This document shows, piece by piece, positions 19,633 through 31,200 of a stretch of DNA of 64,000 nucleotides (position 1 is its first letter; the number at the start of each line of letters is the position of its first letter). The notes below the pieces were generated by a model that was not told the origin of the DNA, ran no database searches, and saw only the letters and a list, made by a program, of their open reading frames with translations. The stretch comes from Procambarus clarkii (Eukaryota > Arthropoda > Malacostraca > Decapoda > Cambaridae), in assembly GCF_040958095.1 (NCBI RefSeq), contig NC_091188.1:6330716-6394715 (forward strand), in the 5' to 3' direction. Position numbers and translations under genes: made by a program.

Positions 19633-19705
19633 AGAACATCGTTCTTAAGAACGATGTTCTTAAGATCGTTCTTAAGATGAAGATCGTTCTTAAGAACGAT
19701 CGTCT
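19620..19705. repeat. Cluster of GTTCTTAAGAAC palindromes
   Basis: Four or more overlapping copies of GTTCTTAAGAAC or its half-site in about 85 bp, directly after a CR1 3' tail. It resembles rearranged and inverted copies of the TTCTTATG tail octamer. Confidence 0.7.
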
Positions 19706-20205
19706 TTTCTTTCCTGTGAAGCTGGGAAACCTCATCAGTTTACGACAATTACCTCAAGGAGGTATTAGGGACGCCGAATAAAAAATCTCCAGCATGTGGA
19801 GCTGCCATCACTGGAAGATAGGTTCTATCCCACCTAGAAGCATTGTTGATGTTTTTTTTTTTTCATTTTAGAATAATTCCAGCGGTTTATGTTTGATTTT
19901 TAGGGGTGCTGAGCGAGGTGAGGGCGAGGCAATGTGGTCCCACTGATTGGCTGCATCTGTGAACTTAATTAGGATCACGTATTCTAATTCGTTCTCTTGT
20001 GTGATCTGATAGGAATCTTCTCTACCTACTCGCTGGCAGCAATGCAGGAAAACATGAATGCCGGAAGTGGAATCTGCGTTTCCCTTACCGTAGTCGTATT
20101 CCAACACTGCCATTCTGACTGGCAGTGTTGCGTGGCTCCACAGGCTGTCATACGTTTGGAGGTTGAGTGTCTGAGTGAATATGATGTCGGGAGATCGCGC
20201 ACCTC
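19706..20205. other. Unrecognised DNA with an open minus-strand frame
   Basis: The minus strand at 20,113-19,868 is open for 81 codons (MAVLEYDYGKGNADS start), and a short inverted repeat (GCCAGTCAGAATGGCAGTG) lies near 20,107-20,125. I do not recognise the product. It could be a fragment of a mobile element gene. Confidence 0.3.
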
Positions 20206-20211
20206 AGGAAA

Positions 20212-20332
20212 TATGTTCTTACAAGCGCGGGTTGGACATGTTTATGAGTGGGATTGGGTGGTTATAGATAGGAGCTGCCTCGTATGGGCCAATATGCCTC
20301 TGCAGTTACCTTGTTCTTATTGTCTTATGTTA
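20212..20332 (+). mobile_element. CR1-like LINE 3' terminal scrap
   Basis: Encodes [13 protein letters not shown]-type frame text and the DNA core GAGTGGGATTGGGTGGTTAT, then a degraded tail TTGTTCTTATTGTCTTATG. Confidence 0.65.
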
Positions 20333-20576
20333 ACCTGAGCCAGTTGAGGCACACTGTGAGCGGGCACACGGCGTCGTGAGCATCCAAATTGAGTATTCTC
20401 TATTCCATCTTCTTCAAGTCATTCAATTTCTCGTCGAGCGCAGCGCCTGTAGCACTGGCACCCAGCGGTGCTTCAAGCAGTGAGCAAAATGGTTGCGGCT
20501 TCGGTTAAAACGGATCTTATTGTATGAAATTCTCTCTCAAACACACACACTGTTATTTTCAAATATTTCTGTCAAA

Positions 20577-20578
<2 letters not shown>

Positions 20579-20649
<71 letters not shown>

Positions 20650-20658
20650 CGTGTGTGT
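20579..20658. repeat. (GT)n microsatellite with GC interruption
   Basis: About 80 bp of GT with a short GC block at 20,641-20,650. The long cysteine/valine frames here are artefacts. Confidence 0.95.
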
Positions 20659-20659
20659 T

Positions 20660-21005
20660 CTATCCTGAACCACAAACACTTTTTCTTGACCCGTCAGGCT
20701 GAAGGCTACGGTGAGAGCTGATACATGTGCTGCCCCCCTGGGCGGCTCAGGAGCAGTAGTCTGGTTCCTGGACGTTCAAGGTCAAAACTGACCTACAAAA
20801 TATCCCTCCAACATCCTGCATGGTGAGCTGTTGATGGTGGTGGTGAGAGGCACGGTGTCCTAGTCTCCTGCCTCCATGGCTGCCCTTCCCTCGCTGCCTC
20901 TAGTGCCTTCCTCCCCTCCCTACTGCCTCCCGCTGGTGTCTTTTACCCCTTACCTCAGCCCAATGATCTACTATATGCCATATTCCTGGATGCCTCTACC
21001 ACTAG
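20660..21005. other. Unrecognised DNA
   Basis: No gene or repeat recognised. CT-rich toward the right end. Confidence 0.4.
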
Positions 21006-21014
21006 TGTGTGTGT

Positions 21015-21076
<62 letters not shown>
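21006..21076. repeat. (GT)n(CT)n microsatellite
   Basis: A short GT run at 21,006-21,018 passes into about 58 bp of CT. Confidence 0.95.
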
Positions 21077-21078
<2 letters not shown>

Positions 21079-21307
21079 CCTCACCTCCCGTGCACCACTA
21101 GACCACTTGTCCCCCTTGAGTCCTGCCTCACACCCACACCATGTCACCAGCAGTGCCACTTTCTCCGCTGCTCGACCTCTTCACAAGTGGCACTCGGTTT
21201 CATCTGCTCGAGTCTACGATATACTGCCTGTGTGTTCCTGTCCCGCTTCCCAGTCACTCTCCACACTCTACGGCTCAACCCCCTTCCTAAAACAAAAGCT
21301 TCGACTA

Positions 21308-21495
21308 GCGTTTAAGGGCACTGTGTTTGCTACAAGCGCTTCAGGGCACTGTGTTTGCTACAAGCGCTTCAGGGCACTGTGTTTGCTACAATCGCTTCAG
21401 GGCACTGTGTTTGCTACAAGCGCTTCAGGGCACTGTGTTTGCTACAAGCGCTTCAGGGCACTGTGTTTGCTGTTAGCACTTTAGGACACTGTGTT
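21308..21495. repeat. 28-bp minisatellite, about 6 units
   Basis: Core GGGCACTGTGTTTGCTACAA repeats with a 28-bp period, the last unit diverged. As the period is not a multiple of 3, the translated repeat rotates through frames and is not a protein. Confidence 0.9.
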
Positions 21496-21654
21496 TAGTA
21501 CTGGCTCCTGAAATTTATGAAGTTCGCAATATTATTTCTCACGTCTCTTTGATCGTATATCGCATAAGTAATCAGTTTTTGCCAGAGTCTAGGCGAATGT
21601 TTCTCGTTTGTTTCATTTGGTAATTTATTATCATTACTTTATTTCTCACTTTCA

Positions 21655-21885
21655 TGTAAATGGGGAGACAGAACCTGGAAACATTAGGAAAGCGATAGAA
21701 CGTATGGATAAAATAATAAAGAGTAATACAGAAAGCCTTTTGTTCCACGCGAGACAGATCCTATTTAGAACCCTCCAAATACAGTCATATATGTCTAACC
21801 TACGCTCGAAACACTTCAGCGACCCCACATCCATTATGCTACCCGGTAGTTTTTTCATAAGCGTGCAAGCTTACTTTCAAATCAG
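21655..21885 (-). mobile_element. Diverged CR1-like LINE 3' end
   Basis: The minus strand encodes KKLPGSIMDVGSLKCFERRL, matching the family core LPRNVVEVGSLDCFKRGLD with many changes. An older or different subfamily than the copies at 1-19,600. Confidence 0.6.
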
Positions 21886-22009
21886 ATTGATCATTATCTT
21901 TCTCTGAATCCGAATATATTCAATTTGCACGCCAAATAAGATTACTGAGACTCAACAGTGCAGAGTAAGTTGTTAAACTTACACTGGACATAAATAATCT
22001 TACAGAACC

Positions 22010-22168
22010 GACCACACACTAAAAAGTGAAGGGACGACGACGTTTCGGTCCGTCCTGGACCATTCTCAAGTCGGACCGAAAGATCGTCGTCGTCCCTTCA
22101 CTTTCTAGTGTGTGGTCTGGTCAACATACTTCAGCCACGTTATTGTGACTCATCGCCTGCAACCTTAC
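22010..22168. mobile_element. Foldback MITE-like element (best copy)
   Basis: Left arm ACCACACACT...GAAGGGACGACGACG is complementary to right arm GTCGTCGTCCCTTCACTTTC...AGTGTGTGGT, around a short centre (GGACCATTCTCAAGTCGG). The trailer CAACATACTTCAGCCACG follows and also trails the copies at 15,470 and, inverted, 40,030. No coding capacity. No target-site duplication could be fixed. Confidence 0.7.
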
Positions 22169-22169
22169 A

Positions 22170-23015
22170 GAAGCCAACATAAGTCACAAATACTCATCCA
22201 CCGCCCGGGACAGAAGTGAGTGGTAGCACTTAATAGTTTAGCCCTAGGCTTAGGGACCATACGGGAATATACCTGAAAAAGGTAGTAGCCACCGTTTCGG
22301 ACTTCCTCGGTTTTTTTTCCTGATTGGGGCTCGAGTTAAGAATGGCCGTCATGATTCTGTCCTTCGGACGTCATTTTATTTGTTCAACTGGCCAGAGCTT
22401 ATAGTACGCCTGACGCCTTGTCGTCTGGGGTCACCGATGTCAATAAGTGTTCCTGGTACTCTGTGTGGCGTCGGGATCCGGCGCCAACCTTTGCCAAACA
22501 TCTCCCTGACAATGTCTTTGTCTGCCGTAAGGCACAGTAGGTTTCCGCCGACAGGCGACGTCTGCATAGGCGAAAGGTTTTCCTTTCTACCCTACACGGG
22601 AACGGCGGACACATCCGTCACTTGTTCCGTGACCCTCTCCCCCCTACTATGTATAAAAAACAACACGTATGTATCCACAACAACAACAACAACACCCCAC
22701 AACTTCATATAGCCTCACAGAGCCCCAACACTTCAGAATGTCAGTAAGAGCCTCACCCGACCGCCCATATCAACATTAACGCTCCAGTGAGTTACGGTAT
22801 AAAAACATGTTAGATATTCACTACGGCCTCCTGGCCCAGCGCCCTATACCACTTACGTGGACTAGTGTCTTTGAAGTTTACTTTAGTGTGGTGTTGTAAA
22901 TATTATACTGTTTAATAAATCTTATATTATTTGTTTAACGGGGGAGAAAAATTTCGAGTTTACATATCTGAATTTTCTTCACGTTGTCTGCTGCGTCTAT
23001 CTGTACACTCTGGAT
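22170..23015. other. Unrecognised DNA
   Basis: No convincing gene. Frames of up to 110 codons overlap on both strands at 22,376-22,712 without recognisable motifs. A CAACAA-rich run lies at 22,677-22,694. Confidence 0.35.
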
Positions 23016-23017
23016 GA

Positions 23018-23232
23018 TTTGACAAACTGTGAGGGACTTGAAGTGTACTGTGAGGGACTTTCACACAATGCAACCCACAACAGTCACCTACATCCCAGGT
23101 AACTATTATTACTGCTAGGTGAACAGTTATATCAGATGAAAGGAAATGTGCCCATCCGTTCCCGTTCTGCCCTGGGAAAGACCCCGGGTCCCCCCTCGAC
23201 TGTGCGTGAAGGACGATATATAGACCAGTGTG
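23018..23232 (-). mobile_element. tRNA-derived SINE (decayed)
   Basis: On the minus strand: CGAGGGGGGACCCGGGGTC near the head, then TGTTCACCTAGCAGTAATAA and GGGTTGCATTGTGTG toward the 3' part. This is the same order as the SINE at 40,594-40,778 (CTGTTACCTAGCAGTAAAAT, CGGGCTGCTTCCTGGGG). Confidence 0.6.
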
Positions 23233-23246
23233 ATACATTTAACTAT

Positions 23247-23304
23247 CTTACGGGCTATTCATGCCCGTGCCACCTCTTGGGTGGTTTAATCTTCATCAAT
23301 CAAT
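23247..23304 (+). mobile_element. LINE/SINE two-hairpin 3' tail
   Basis: CTTACGGGCTATTCATGCCC followed by GCCACCTCTTGGGTGG and TTTAATCTTCATCAATCAAT. It matches the 3' end of the RNase H LINE at 11,811 and 54,083. Only the last ~60 bp are present. Confidence 0.7.
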
Positions 23305-23556
23305 GTAACTATCATATGTTTCGCAGGACATTGATCCAATTGGGTTGTTAGACTACGGTCCGAAGTGGGGGAGGTGTTCTCCCAGCCGCATGGGAGGTGA
23401 GGTGACCACAGGAGGCAGCTACCCACCTTTCTGAAGGTCACCTGGCCCCCCCATCCACCACCCTTGCCAGGAATGTTGCTTCAGCTGTTGTTGACCCCTC
23501 CCCTGCTAAGAATGCGTCTGTCTGTCTGTCTACCTCAGTTTCAGTCTCTGTATCTG

Positions 23557-23561
<5 letters not shown>

Positions 23562-23592
<31 letters not shown>
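23562..23592. repeat. (CT)n microsatellite
   Basis: About 30 bp of CT. Confidence 0.9.
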
Positions 23593-23595
<3 letters not shown>

Positions 23596-23599
23596 CAGT

Positions 23600-24805
23600 A
23601 GCACAAATCTATAACACTATAAGAACACATACAAAAGTTGTTTCATCAACACACAGTCCAAAAATCTAAGGGGAAAAATTCAAATCATCAATATTTGTTG
23701 GATTTAAATGATTAGTATTATGATTAAAATTATTTAATTTTCGTGTGATCAGTGCATTGTTTCCGATATTAAAAAAAAAATTAATACTAATTCAGAGTCG
23801 AGTCATATAATATTGTGAGATTTCTCATGGGAGTGACGTTAGCATGTTACATGGCACTTTTTTCTTTGACACTAATCCTGACCTGCCCATGATATGTACA
23901 TACCCGACAGCAATTACTGAGAAAAATTGCGTGAAGCATCTGACTTCCAACGACAGACAGACATTTAAATTTATAGATATAATGTGCTTATATCATTATG
24001 AAATAAAAGAACAACGCGAGGGACTGGCCTCAGACTACCACCACACCACGAGCAGTTAAAAATTGCATCATTAATGGATCAGCTGCCCTTATTAGAGTGT
24101 TGAAGGTTATCTACCTCTCCACCATCCATATTACAACCACTTTTTGTCTAAAATCTCCCCACTGCTCACTTGTGGGGAGAGGTAGAGGTTCTCGACGCTT
24201 GGTCTCTCACCCTATATGTGTAAGTTGAGATTCAGACTGGAGTGATTGTAATGCTAAGATATGTAACGTCCTCTATAACGTTTAGTAATGTACTAAATTG
24301 CCCGAACCTAACCTAACCGAGAGCCCACGAATAGAAAACGTAACAGCACGTCAGTTCAACGAGCTGCTGCTGTGATTTACAGTACATCATATTTTGATGC
24401 AGGGGAAATTTGTGCTCACAGCCTGCCTTCTTGCTGTGGTAAAACTGGTCGTGCAGTAAACACTTACTCAAACCTCTAATACAATATTTAATTGCCACCA
24501 TTCATTTCTTAGTATAAATATAACATCCTAGCTTTACAACACACTACACAACATAGCATCACAGTGTATCTAATTATAGCTATAGGAGCACCAATTAATC
24601 TTACATCTGGCAGGGACTTAACCACCCGCTATTTCCGATTTAAAGTAAATTTTCTACATTCTTCAAAAGATATACAAACACTTCTTTCATAAACCATGCC
24701 TACATAACTAGCCCTATAATTTCACCAATACAATTCTCACAACACTCAGGGACTATGATAATAAGAGACATAACCTAAGGGTCCCCTCACAGTCTCAGTG
24801 TAAAC
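23600..24805. other. Unrecognised intergenic DNA
   Basis: AT-rich, with no frame longer than about 70 codons carrying a recognisable motif. Two short CCTAACCTAAC-like words occur near 24,307. Nothing else supported. Confidence 0.4.
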
Positions 24806-24809
24806 AACT

Positions 24810-24957
24810 CCATAATAGGAAACATATGTTTTCCTATTATGGAGAAAATGCTTTCATGAAACATTTGTTTTCCTATTATGGAGGAAATGCTTTCATGAAA
24901 CATTTGTTTTCCTATTATGGAGGAAATGCTTTCATGAAACATTTGTTTTCCTATTAA
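24810..24957. repeat. 39-bp minisatellite with palindromic ends
   Basis: Three full units and a partial one, core GGAAATGCTTTCATGAAACA with TTTTCCTATTATGG. The first unit forms a near-perfect palindrome (CCATAATAGGAAA...TTTTCCTATTATGG). Confidence 0.9.
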
Positions 24958-24959
24958 CA

Positions 24960-25440
24960 GTCGACCACATATTCTCACCGTGTGTTGTAGGCTTTTGCCG
25001 AATTTTTTCGTTCCATAAATGAATTTGTTTCCATCAGTCGGAGGATTTTAAAGATTCTAATTTGTCGTTGTCTACTTGTTTAATATTATTTGTATTATTA
25101 TTTGGGATGCTTTTAGGGAAAGTGAAGGCTACGAAATATGGCTCCTCGCTACCGCTTGTTACGGTAACATAGCGACTCTGATGCCCTAGTTACCGCTAAT
25201 AGGAAAAGACGGACTCTCCCGGAGCGTGGCGTCAACTTCCGGGCAGAGGAGAGGGAGCTGGCAGATGTGGCAATATTTCATTAAAGGATGATGCCACCTC
25301 GATATTTAGGAAAGTTGGGGTTGCAAAATATGTGATGTTTAAAGAGATATGACAGCACGTACAGAGATGGATGGTGTGTACAGATATGAATGTCGAGTAC
25401 ATAGAGAAGATATTTAATCATATTTAATCACTGCACATCC
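24960..25440. other. Unrecognised DNA
   Basis: No gene recognised. 25,120-25,280 is more GC-rich than its surroundings (ACGGACTCTCCCGGAGCGTG), without identifiable function. Confidence 0.35.
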
Positions 25441-25449
25441 TCTCAAGTG

Positions 25450-25715
25450 TACTGTATTTATAGATAAATCCCTGAACTACAATGCTAATCCCGACCATAA
25501 ATGCTTCCTAGAGGGCTGTAACGGAACCCATGGGCACTTTACTAGAAATAAATATCTATTTGATATTACAAGAGTGAGACTTAACCAAAGCAAAAATGCT
25601 CTGCAAATCAGGATCCCAAAATGTAGAATGACCTCACTAATCACATCAAAGACTGTCCTTCTCTCAACCAGTTTAAAAGAGAAACTTGGAGCTACCTAAT
25701 AAACTCTATGTAACC
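25450..25715 (+). mobile_element. Possible LINE pol C-terminal remnant
   Basis: The plus strand reads HGHFTRNKYLFDITRVRLNQ and then LQIRIPKCRMTSL, in the manner of the extreme C-terminus of non-LTR polyproteins (TRN...P+xRxxxxxxS). No catalytic motif is present, so the call is weak. Confidence 0.3.
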
Positions 25716-26195
25716 TACATTACTTTCTAAATGTCAGCCTATGTTTTGCTGTTATGGAAATTTAATTCCTGAACCTATACTACTGCCAGCTGTTATCTGT
25801 CATATAACAATTAATAAAGAATTGTATTCTTTCTGTTTATGCTGTAAAATAGGGTTATATACCAATGGAACTGCATACTCCCTGAAGCCGTAAATGCCCT
25901 AGATACTGCTGCAATTTAAGATTTAAATAAATAAAATTATCAGGACAAATGGAAGACATTTGATAAGCCGCCGGCATCGTCGAAGCCACTGTAGATATAG
26001 TGGCTTTCAGGTAAATTCAGGTAAATATACATATTAGGCTCATATCGAGATGCCGCTAAGGTCGAATTACTGTGTAGCGAGTAGATTACCCATTAATATA
26101 CTCGCTCCAAACTCATTAGCCTAATGGGAGAAGCAAAGCTCTCATTAGTACTAATTACAGAACTCAAACCTTTTCTCTACTTACAGGTAAAATTC
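25716..26195. other. Unrecognised DNA
   Basis: AT-rich DNA with a short inverted word near 25,985-26,010 (GAAGCCACTGTAGATATAGTGGCTTTC). No gene seen. Confidence 0.4.
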
Positions 26196-26199
26196 CTTC

Positions 26200-26415
26200 C
26201 AACCTTTGGAGCTGTTACAACTGACCCTCTCCAGGATGGGACCCCGCAACAAGCTGAGTAACTCCTGGGTACCTGCTTACTGCTAGGTGAACAGGGGGGG
26301 GGGTCATTAGGTGATAGAAAAGGGTCCCGGTTGTACAGTCAGGTTCGTTCACGATACACAATCGAAAATTCTGGGTTCGAATCGCAGGCGTGACAGAAAT
26401 GGTTGGGCACATTTT
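26200..26415 (-). mobile_element. tRNA-derived SINE, minus copy
   Basis: On the minus strand: CGCCTGCGATTCGAACCCAG (B-box-like GATTCGAACCC), then CTGTTCACCTAGCAGTAAGC and GTTGCGGGGTCCCATCCTGG. A G-homopolymer at 26,296-26,304 lies inside it. Confidence 0.6.
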
Positions 26416-26439
26416 CTTTCACTTAATTCTTCTGTTCAC

Positions 26440-26640
26440 CGAGCAGTACGCGCGTAGGTGCTCCTGAGTTAGCTTGTTGTGGGGTTGCATCCTGGGAAGG
26501 GTCAGTAATTCGACACTGATGGGGGGGGGGGATCGAATTACGGGGTTCGAGCCCGGAATTATGAGTCGAATACGAACCGGACTGTACAAACGTAATCAGC
26601 CCGTCCACCAAACAAGTGTTTCATTGACGAATTTTGTTCG
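26440..26640 (+). mobile_element. SINE-related sequence, plus copy
   Basis: GTTGTGGGGTTGCATCCTGG repeats the 3' body of the SINE at 26,200, in the opposite orientation, followed by a run of ten G and GGTTCGAGCCCGG. It forms an inverted pair with the previous element. Confidence 0.45.
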
Positions 26641-26759
26641 AACCACAACGCTATAAATGTGCTACAAATACAAATAATCGCCAACAGAACCTAAACACCT
26701 AACCTAACCCAACCTATGCCTATATAGATGCACAATATGCTAATATATTATAATATTAA

Positions 26760-26880
26760 TTTATATTTGAGAAAATTCCCGTTTTGAATGAACAACATGT
26801 AAAAATTATGAATGCGTCTGTGGGGTCGACCGCTGGATGTAATGGACTCGAGTCGAGGACGGGTTGAAACGTAATATATT
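26760..26880 (+). repeat. Dispersed ~115-bp repeat, copy 1
   Basis: GAGAAAATTCCCGTTTTGAA to GTCGACCGCTGGATGTAATG and GAGGACGGGTTG. Two more copies are found at 38,853-38,960 (plus) and 39,893-40,005 (minus). Confidence 0.75.
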
Positions 26881-26999
26881 AAAAAAAAAAAACCCGTCGT
26901 TGAAGCAGCTTCATCCATAACTTTAAAGCAAGGCAATACAACAAGGATCAGAGAGTCGAATCAGAGTCGCAGGTCAGAGAGAGTTAGAGCAGCTCCCTC

Positions 27000-27212
27000 T
27001 TTATTTTTTTTTAAATTTTCCCCCGAGGGGTGAGTTTATTGGGCAGCACCACTCATCTTGTGAGTGGACACACCGCCATAGCAGCATGTACAACACTCCC
27101 CAATAGGAAGAAAACCCGCTGGGTTGTTCCTCCTGTCACTTGTACCCAGACACAGCTGGGACTTGCTTAACTGTCTCAAGTGAACAGCTCCTCAAACAAG
27201 AAGATTAACATC
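27000..27212. other. Short unrecognised segment
   Basis: Contains a T-rich stretch and GGGTGAGTTTATTGGGCAGC. Possibly part of another repeat, but no second copy is seen in the window. Confidence 0.3.
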
Positions 27213-27214
27213 TA

Positions 27215-27245
<31 letters not shown>

Positions 27246-27512
27246 CTTTTTTTTTTTTGAGATGTATACAAGAGTTGTTACATTCTTGTACAGCCACTAG
27301 TACGCGTAGCGTTTCGGGCAAGTCCCTGGAATACGATCCCCTGCCGCGAAGAATCGTTTTTTCATCCAAGTACACATTTTACTGTTGCGTTAAACAGAGG
27401 CTACAGTTAAGGAATTGCACCCAGTAAATCCTCCCCGGCCAGGATACGAACCCATGACATAGCGCTCGCGGAACGCCAGGCGAGTGTTTTACCACTACAC
27501 CACGGAGACTGT
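27213..27512 (-). mobile_element. tRNA-headed SINE with poly(A) tail
   Basis: The minus-strand head TCCGTGGTGTAGTGGTAAAA (A box TGGTGTAGTGG) is followed by a B box (GGGTTCGTATCCTGG), a body with CTTGCCCGAAACGCTACGCG, and an A-rich tail (the T run at 27,213-27,260 on the plus strand). This looks like the complete form of the family whose 3' end sits at 12,440-12,598. Confidence 0.8.
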
Positions 27513-28028
27513 CAACCCTTAAAAGCTTACGTTATCTTGCGGGTGCAAAATGGGGAAATCTTTTAAGAACAGTATCAATATTTGACAAATAGTGGTTTCC
27601 TTTAGTCAGGTAAGCACCAACAAGTACGTCTGCTTCGCTGATCTTAGCGCAAGTGTGATGATGTGTAGCGGTTTGTGCTGGAGTAGCCCGCGACCGCATT
27701 GTTTACATAGTGGTCGCTGCTCGCTTCTGGGCGTCTCGTCACGCTGTTGTTCCTCACTCTTTTCTCCACACACCACAACTGGCAGTGGTATCCTCTGGAA
27801 CACATATTTTACGAAACTGAAGTAAAGGCTTATATAGAACCAATTCTGTTTCAGCCCTCTAATTGAAGCAAGGATACATCTCGTAGCCTGCAGAAGACAT
27901 TTTCTGGCCCCAGGACGTACCATCAAGGTGTGAGAAAAAGAAACACTGAAAGACAGCTTGATCTAGAGCAACGTCTTTTTCCAGCAGAAACAATAAAACA
28001 GCAGCAATTGGAAAAAGCGCAGTAAAAA
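27513..28028. promoter_or_regulatory. 5' flank of the MRM3 gene
   Basis: This is the region directly upstream of the MRM3 start. An in-frame TAA lies two codons before the ATG (28,023-28,025). It is relatively GC-rich at 27,640-27,760. No clear TATA box is seen, and the transcription start cannot be fixed. Confidence 0.35.
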
Positions 28029-28212
28029 ATGTTTACATTTCGAGTGCAGTTGTGTGCTCTAGTAAAAGATTCTATCCAGGCCTCGAGGAATTATCGAAAA
28101 CTTGTAAGGCAGCCCGTGAGAGTACATACACCTACAGTCAATGAAGAGGAAAAAGTATTGAAGCAATATGAAGAGACTATTTCAGTAATTAGCTCTAATA
28201 CTAAAACAAAAG
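28029..28212 (+). CDS. MRM3: MRM3 exon 1
   Basis: Start codon and presequence. Donor AAAG/GTAAAT at 28,212/28,213, phase 1. An in-frame stop precedes the ATG, fixing this as the first possible Met. Confidence 0.88.
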
Positions 28213-31200
28213 GTAAATAGAGTCAGCCAAGTACCTCATCATCGTGTCTGTTAGAGAAAGGTTGGGTGACTGTACTGACAACTAAGATTGCTTGATTTGC
28301 AAAGATTTATATCTACAAAGCATGTGTGTGGCTGTGTGTGTGTGTGTGCTCTACTGCCAAAATGGGGACTGTTACTACTGGTAACTTCTATACAAACAAA
28401 ATGGAACCTTTATTTACATATAACCTAGTGTAGTGTGCAAGCTAACATGTAATACCCTGTATGATAACTTTAAAGAATATATATATCCCACATGCCTCAA
28501 AATCAATTGTTTACAGTAGTACTTTCTCCTTCAAGTTTGACCCTTATGTTGTAGATGGTAGGGGACAGGGGGTAATGCCAATTTACCTTATGTGGTTTTA
28601 TTATCAAAGTGTATATCTTGCAATCTCATTTTCCTCCTAATTAGCTATATTAATGTACTGTAGCTTCCTTGAAATATATTTATTACTGTTGGTCTAGTCT
28701 GATAGTCAGCTTTCTCAAGATGCACATGCCATAAAGTACTTGAGCATGGTGTCTATTGACACCATGCCACTGTTGTCTCGTATAGCAAGCTTTTAGACAA
28801 GTTCCTGGGTCTTTTCTTTATTTCTTTTCTTTTATTTGAGCACTACAATAACACAACTTGGTCTAGTTTTTCAGACAACAGTTTAATGTAATACTTCTGG
28901 TGCTACTGATCACAGAGAATTCTTTGTTCTTGGATATGTTTCTGGTTTGGTAGTTAAAATTTTCCTGATGTTGGCTGGTACTATTGTGTTGGCATAATTT
29001 TTGGTATATATCTTTTGTTTTCACTACAGTGAGAGTTAAATTAGATCACTGCAATTTATTTTTCCATCTGCTGTGTTACACTTTGAGTTCACTCGCTGTG
29101 TTATGTCACTAACACTTAAATGTTCTGAGATACTCTGTACAAATATTTAAATACCGTACACAGCACCCAATATATGAGGTATGGTCTTGATTCCATCAGC
29201 AGGGTTCTCTATGCTATAATTTATGTCCCAAGCAGTGGCTTCCTGATAACTCCATATCTAAATTAATGCTATTGCATAAACTTGTTGTGGGTGACTTAAG
29301 ACTCTGGCCCATTTAGCAAATGTTAAAATCCTTACATGTTGGCTTTTCTCCTCCAAGTATGATCTTGCCTAGTAAGCAAGGATTTTTGTATAAGATTTAT
29401 ACTGTGTTGTATATTCTGTTGCAGTTTCGGTAGTTTCTTGCTTAATGTCTGTTGGAGAAAAGTTAAATTGAACAGAACTTATAATTTCAAGATTATTCTT
29501 TTATTTAAATTATAATTATAGATTTTATATTGTGGAAACTCTAAGGGAAGGTTTATTTGCAGAATCAAGACCGAAGAAGGAATTAAACAGCCATGAAGTG
29601 TACAGCGAGTCTTCCAAAAAATCTTGGAATATTGTGAATGAAATTCAGTACACACATTTAGCAAAAGCTAAGAACTATATAAGGTAAAAGCAGTTATGAA
29701 TGTTGTTCATAATTATACAATGTACTTTTTTCTTAATAATTGCTTTGCTGGCTATACATCTTATATTAGGCCTGCTAATATGTACTTTGCTGTAACTCTG
29801 ATTTCTTAGACATAAAATTTGTATGTGGTTGTCTTTTTTTTCCTCTGAAGACTGACAATTATCTTTATTGATAATACACTTCTTATTGAGAATACAGTCA
29901 GTATATTTAAATGAACAAATCCACAAGGGCCGTGACAAGGATTCGAACCTGCACCCGAGAGCATCCCAGACACTGCCTTAATCGACTGAGCTACGACAGA
30001 GTTAAAAGAGTTGAAACCGAAGTTCTACTGAACTTGCTGGATTCCATAGCCTCTCCGAGGCACAAACTAGGGGTTTTACACAACTCCCCCCTGCACTCGA
30101 GCTATGTCAATAGGCCGTTCTCCCTCTTCGCCCTCTCCCTTGATGCATCACGTTAGTGTGATTTCTGTGTGTAATGATGTAAGGGCGAAGAGGGAGAACG
30201 GCCTATTGACATAGCTCGAGTGCAAGGGGGGAGTTGTGTAAAACCCTGGTTTGTGTATCGGAGAGGCTACGGGATCCAGTAAGTTAAGTAGAACTTCGGT
30301 TTCAACTCTTTTTAACCCTGTCGTAGCTCAGTCGATTAAGGCAGTGTCTGGGATGCTCCCAGACGCAGGTTCGAATCCTTGTCTCGGCCCTTGTGGATTT
30401 GTTCATTTGATGCATCACGTTAGTGTGATTTCTGTGTGTACAGTATATTTATTTTCCTCTATAATATCGTGTGTGTTATGGTCCGTTTTCCTGTAGAAAA
30501 TATTAATTGTCTTTCGAAGTGTTATTAACCATACTGACAGAAGGTTAAAAAAAAATATCTACTTTTAAAATTCATTTGTTGATTTGAAACATAGGGTATA
30601 ATCATCAGCACCTGGACTCTGATGGAAAAAACCTGCAACAACGGCACCAGTGAATGTACAGAACCACAAATTTCATCAGAACTTGTCCAATATACTTCCA
30701 TAACACATTGAAACATTAAAGGTATCAAATACGAATGTGCAAGATAAATATTAAAGTACATGACATGTTATTCATGGACCTTTGGAGGACAACCCAAAAG
30801 TAGTAGATTTATTTTTGTTAAAAAAAAAAATTTCCTCTGCAAATGTAGACAGAACTGAACAATAATTATTGTTGATTGTATGGGGAAGATTTTTTGATTT
30901 GTTGTTGAATACAGGAAGAAACTGAGACAATGGAACCCTCTTGAGTTGCTGAGGAAGGTACTACAGAAGATGGTGAAGCACGTGTGTGTGGTGCTAGGAT
31001 AGAATAAAGTGATGAGGCCACAGTATTATATTGAGTATGAAAGATGTTAAATCTCAAAATTGAAAGAAGAAAGGCTGGAATGGTTCAAGTGTGTTTTCTG
31101 TTTATTATGTTCCCTCGTGTTTGTATGTTTCAATAGATATTGCAGAAAACTTGAACTCGTTGTGTGTCTGTTCCCCCTAATGATTTTTTGCCTTACCAAT

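Noticed and set aside
19620-19705. Heat-shock elements in the TTCTTAAGAA palindromes
   Set aside because: Heat-shock elements need TTC and GAA separated by two bases. Here the gap is four, and the words derive from a LINE tail.
20493-21484. Poly(Val-Cys) and poly(Leu-Ser) frames
   Set aside because: Translations of GT and CT microsatellites and a 28-bp repeat.
30312-30388. Apparent tRNA gene with good A and B boxes
   Set aside because: The anticodon loop lacks U33, the acceptor stem does not pair, and the sequence is the head of a SINE present at least three times.
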